The translations under genes and the position numbers were made by a program. Shown one piece after another: positions 44,582 to 47,233 of a DNA stretch of 47,233 bases. Under the pieces are notes generated by a model, which was not told the DNA's origin, did no database searches, and saw only the letters and a list, made by a program, of their open reading frames with translations. The stretch comes from Elysia marginata (lineage: Eukaryota > Mollusca > Gastropoda > Plakobranchidae): contig BMAT01002950.1 in assembly GCA_019649035.1 (NCBI GenBank), forward strand, positions 454,385-501,617. Reading direction: 5' to 3'. Numbering within the stretch: the first letter of the stretch is position 1; every line of letters starts with the position of its first letter.

Positions 44582-44587
44582 AATAAA
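44582..44587 (+). terminator. poly(A) signal AATAAA
   Basis: Canonical hexamer 36 bases after the stop codon of the unrecognised terminal exon. AATAAA is frequent in AT-rich DNA, so the position relative to the stop is the only real support. Confidence 0.4.
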
Positions 44588-44599
44588 TGCATTTTCAGA

Positions 44600-45741
44600 G
44601 CTTCCAAACTTGCAAATTTTCATAAAATTATCAAAGTTTTGTGGAAAGATGTTAAAACTTTTTTTATTTAGAATGTAGAGAAAATGAAGAAAAATAGAGT
44701 TGAGAAGCGCATTTTCTCAAATACATGTTTAGAAATTTAGACTTATTCACCTTGGTCGCGAGACAGTTGGCTTTTTAATTAAGTGCTTTTGTTGTTATCT
44801 CAGCTTTAAATGTTTTAACTTGCTTCTCTTTCTTACCTTAATGTGCAAATCATTTTTTTTTTCAATTGAGGATAATCAAAAGGCAACAAAAGTAACTTAT
44901 TTTATTTCCACAGAGTGACTATTTATTTTTGTTTTCTGTAAAACTATTTTTTATTTGCTTAAAAGTTATTTGACTCAGATCTTTGCAAAACATTTAATGT
45001 GTTTTCTTTTTTGTTTTCTGTTGAACTGTTATGTGAAATCTTTAAATACTTCCTTTTACATGTATTGCAATGAGGACAATTTTATCATAGTAAGGGGTAC
45101 TTGTAGCTGCATTCGCAGTTTGCTAAAAACTCTTCTTAGAGCTTTAGCATTATGATATTAGTGTTTATCATTTTAGGTCTGTCTCTTTTGGTGGCTTAAT
45201 TTTACAATAAGATGCAAGGTATTGGTTGATAATACCCATATATACATTGTAATTACAATAAATGTTTTATCTCCCAAACTTATTTTGGCGTCTTTGGTCT
45301 CCTTTGTACCTTCCTGCATCTTTATCCCATTCTTCCTCTTCTCTTCTTTTTGTTCTTGTTTTTCTTCTTTTCCTAAAATGATTGTAAAGATAATAATCTC
45401 AAATCATGCATTATTGTGCATTTCCATTATGCTCTGTTTGCTCTAGAAATATCCCATGTCAACAAACATCACTATCTCTATTCTCTCTGTCTCTTTCTCT
45501 TCCCCTCACTCATCTTGTTTTCTTCCCATCTTTTTTTTAAATTTGCAAATATTTTATTAGAATTACAAACACAGCAAATGTGTTACTGGCAGCAGAGACA
45601 ACAGAAAAGCAAACGTGTCTTAAAGTTTGTATTGTATCAAAAATATTTTGCATTACCATTTAGAATTATTCTTTTCTTAAGCAACATTCCAATAAAATTG
45701 TAGGAAAAACCAAGATTTATCATTAGAGCTATTATTGTTAC

Positions 45742-45780
<39 letters not shown>

Positions 45781-46230
45781 CATCATCATCGTTATTTTAT
45801 CACTATTATAAATATTATTATTTTGATTTTTTGAAATCATTCTATTTCTTTTCTTTATTGTTATCATTATACTAAGCCTATAGCTATTTTCATTTAATTT
45901 TATTTATACAAAACTACATTCAATAGATTCATCAAACGACATCTTCGGCAAATGGAGTGATTTTTAAATTTAAAATTGAAGTAAAAATACTTAAGTTTAA
46001 GTATGCAAAGTAAAAAAATAACAATCTCGTCAAGTTGTGCTTAAGACTTTTTATTTTCAAATAGAGGCATAATATAATTTACAGAAAACTTACCCATATA
46101 AAATATATAAGCTAGCATCCTTTTTATACACGCTTACATGTAAAGAGCTTTTTAGGGTCATGTAGGCCAATATATTTTAATGCTCTTGACAATCAACGAA
46201 TGGAAGCATAATTATATAGATCTATGGTCA
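44600..46230. other. AT-rich intergenic DNA
   Basis: Nothing coding is recognisable. It contains pyrimidine-rich stretches (45.3-45.55 kb) and the (TTA)n microsatellite listed separately. Confidence 0.45.
45735..45792. repeat. (TTA)n microsatellite ending in CATCAT
   Basis: About fourteen TTA/ATT units followed by four ATC units. Confidence 0.9.
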
Positions 46231-46235
46231 TGGAA

Positions 46236-46702
46236 ATTTTCGCCTTGGCGAATTACATCGGTGGCGATTCTAGACTTTAATTAAAATCGCCCCGCAATCC
46301 CTGAGCACATTTCAGTTTTGTGTGAAAAGTGTTGCAACCTTAAACCAGAGAGCCGTAGCAAAGCGCGAGCGCTTGCAAACAGTTTTCCGTTTGTGCCTAT
46401 GCAACGGCTAATTTTCCACCATTCATTGAGAGCACTTCCGAACAACCTCCAAAGGTAGTCGGCGGCGAACTTTTAACGTTGATTGCTGAATTTTTATAGC
46501 GCTATCTCCCTTTGTCAAGATCGAAAGTATTCATGTACGCTAAGGAGACATTTCGCCGATCTTTACTTTCATTAAAATTATGTATCCAACGCAACTTAAT
46601 GAACAAGTTTTCTGACATTGACAGTTTTTTTTTAAAATTGTTTTGACACAATTATTTTGCCATGAACGTTAGGTGGTCGCCATTTAAAAAAAACGTTCGC
46701 CA
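46236..46702. other. CpG-richer block with repeated TCGCC/GGCGA motifs
   Basis: In an otherwise AT-rich region this block has clearly more CpG and at least eight TCGCC or GGCGA words in both orientations, including the near-palindrome TTCGCCTTGGCGAA (46239-46252) and an inverted GGCGATT...AATCGCC pair (46265-46293). It might be a promoter region or a MITE. No coding exon was identified. Confidence 0.3.
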
Positions 46703-46763
46703 ATAAGAGCGTTGCCTAGGATGAAGAACATTTGCGGCAAACCCTCTTCCTCGTGGCGAGTAA

Positions 46764-47233
46764 CAGGCCTCTAATGATCCCTTTCAATCTGCGTACATAG
46801 AATATTATAACACGGAGAATGCTCTTGTGAAAGTTCAGAACGACCTTCTCCTAGCTGCAGATAATGGAAAATCATCAATTCTTGTTATTTTGGATCTTAG
46901 TGCTGCTTTCGATACAATTGATCACTCCATTTTATTAGACCGTTTAGCTAAAACATTTGGTATTTCAGGAATTGTATTGAAGTGGTTCGAATCATATCTA
47001 ACCAACAGAACTCAATGTGTTACAATTCATGGAAAAATTTCATCTAAATTTAAGCTCCTTTATGGAGTTCCTCAGGGATCAGTGCTTGGGCCTGTACTTT
47101 ATATCATGTATACCAAACCTGTTAGTTCTATTATCAGGGCTCATGGACTTAGCTATCACATTTATGCAGATGATATGCAGATTTATAATTCATAAATTGA
47201 ACAGGAGTCGCAGTAGAGCTGTGTAGATAAGCA
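46764..47233 (+). mobile_element. 5'-truncated LINE, reverse-transcriptase domain, runs off the window
   Basis: From the first in-frame codon after a stop at 46761 the frame is open to a stop at 47193-47195. It starts inside the RT domain (NDPFQSAYIE), with motif [13 protein letters not shown], the SYLTNRTQCVTI segment, motif B YGVPQGSVLGPV and motif C YADD, all intact. An open frame of 140 residues with intact motifs suggests a young copy, closer to function than the other LINE pieces here, though 5'-truncated. It is of the same broad CR1/L2 type as the 34.6-37.7 kb element. The stop right after IYNS may be a real disabling mutation. Confidence 0.85.

Noticed and set aside
45637..45867. Ile-rich minus-strand frame
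   Set aside because: It is a translation of the (TTA)n microsatellite.
1..47233. CRISPR arrays, operons, integrated viral genomes or rRNA genes
   Set aside because: No spaced direct repeats, no run of co-directional intronless genes, no capsid or envelope-like frames and no rRNA-like conserved blocks were seen; the only reverse-transcriptase sequences are non-LTR type.

Overview
The window looks like a piece of an intron-rich, AT-rich animal genome, most likely a mollusc and probably a gastropod. The reasons are GT-AG introns throughout, a secreted GH18 chitinase with peritrophin-type chitin-binding domains, animal-specific RIC1 and Tctex1-family genes, many decayed non-LTR retrotransposons, tRNA-derived SINEs and long (GA)n, (GAA)n and (GTA)n microsatellites. 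No database search was possible, so the species-level guess is inference.

Layout. (1) 1.7-5.8 kb, plus strand: a complete six-exon chitinase gene (about 647 aa) with a TATA box, a signal peptide, three chitin-binding type-2 (CBM14) modules, a Thr/Ala/Pro linker and a GH18 domain with an intact catalytic motif. (2) 39.0 to 10.0 kb, minus strand: 20 exons of RIC1, the RAB6 guanine-exchange-factor subunit, reconstructed with consistent splice phases from the start codon to about residue 879. The C-terminal roughly 40 percent expected for the family is not visible before the chitinase gene. Intron 1 is 12.6 kb long and full of repeats. (3) 40.1-42.0 kb, plus strand, head-to-head with RIC1: a complete three-coding-exon Tctex1-domain dynein light chain gene (DYNLT5/TCTEX1D1-like, 178 aa). 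(4) 42.3-44.6 kb, plus strand: two further exon-like segments that I do not recognise. Both have splice signals, they share a phase, and they end in a stop codon followed 36 bases later by AATAAA. (5) 46.76 kb to the window end, plus strand: a 5'-truncated LINE with intact reverse-transcriptase motifs A, B and C.

Mobile DNA. A decayed CR1/L2-like LINE on the minus strand (34.6-37.7 kb) was struck by a SINE with a perfect 10-bp target duplication, a 185-bp inverted-repeat MITE and a 642-bp TA-flanked pogo-like element. An RNase H-bearing LINE remnant lies in RIC1 intron 4, a LINE C-terminal stub at 8.0-8.3 kb, and a second SINE copy at 26.7 kb.

The three recognised genes are not a pathway: chitin breakdown outside the cell, Golgi RAB6 activation and dynein cargo or axoneme function. 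RIC1 and the dynein light chain gene may share a bidirectional promoter. The best leads are the unexplained terminal exons after the dynein gene, the missing RIC1 C-terminus, a tandem duplication that copies the splice acceptor and half of RIC1 exon 2, and the nested transposon cluster in RIC1 intron 1. I found no CRISPR array, operon or other prokaryotic system.
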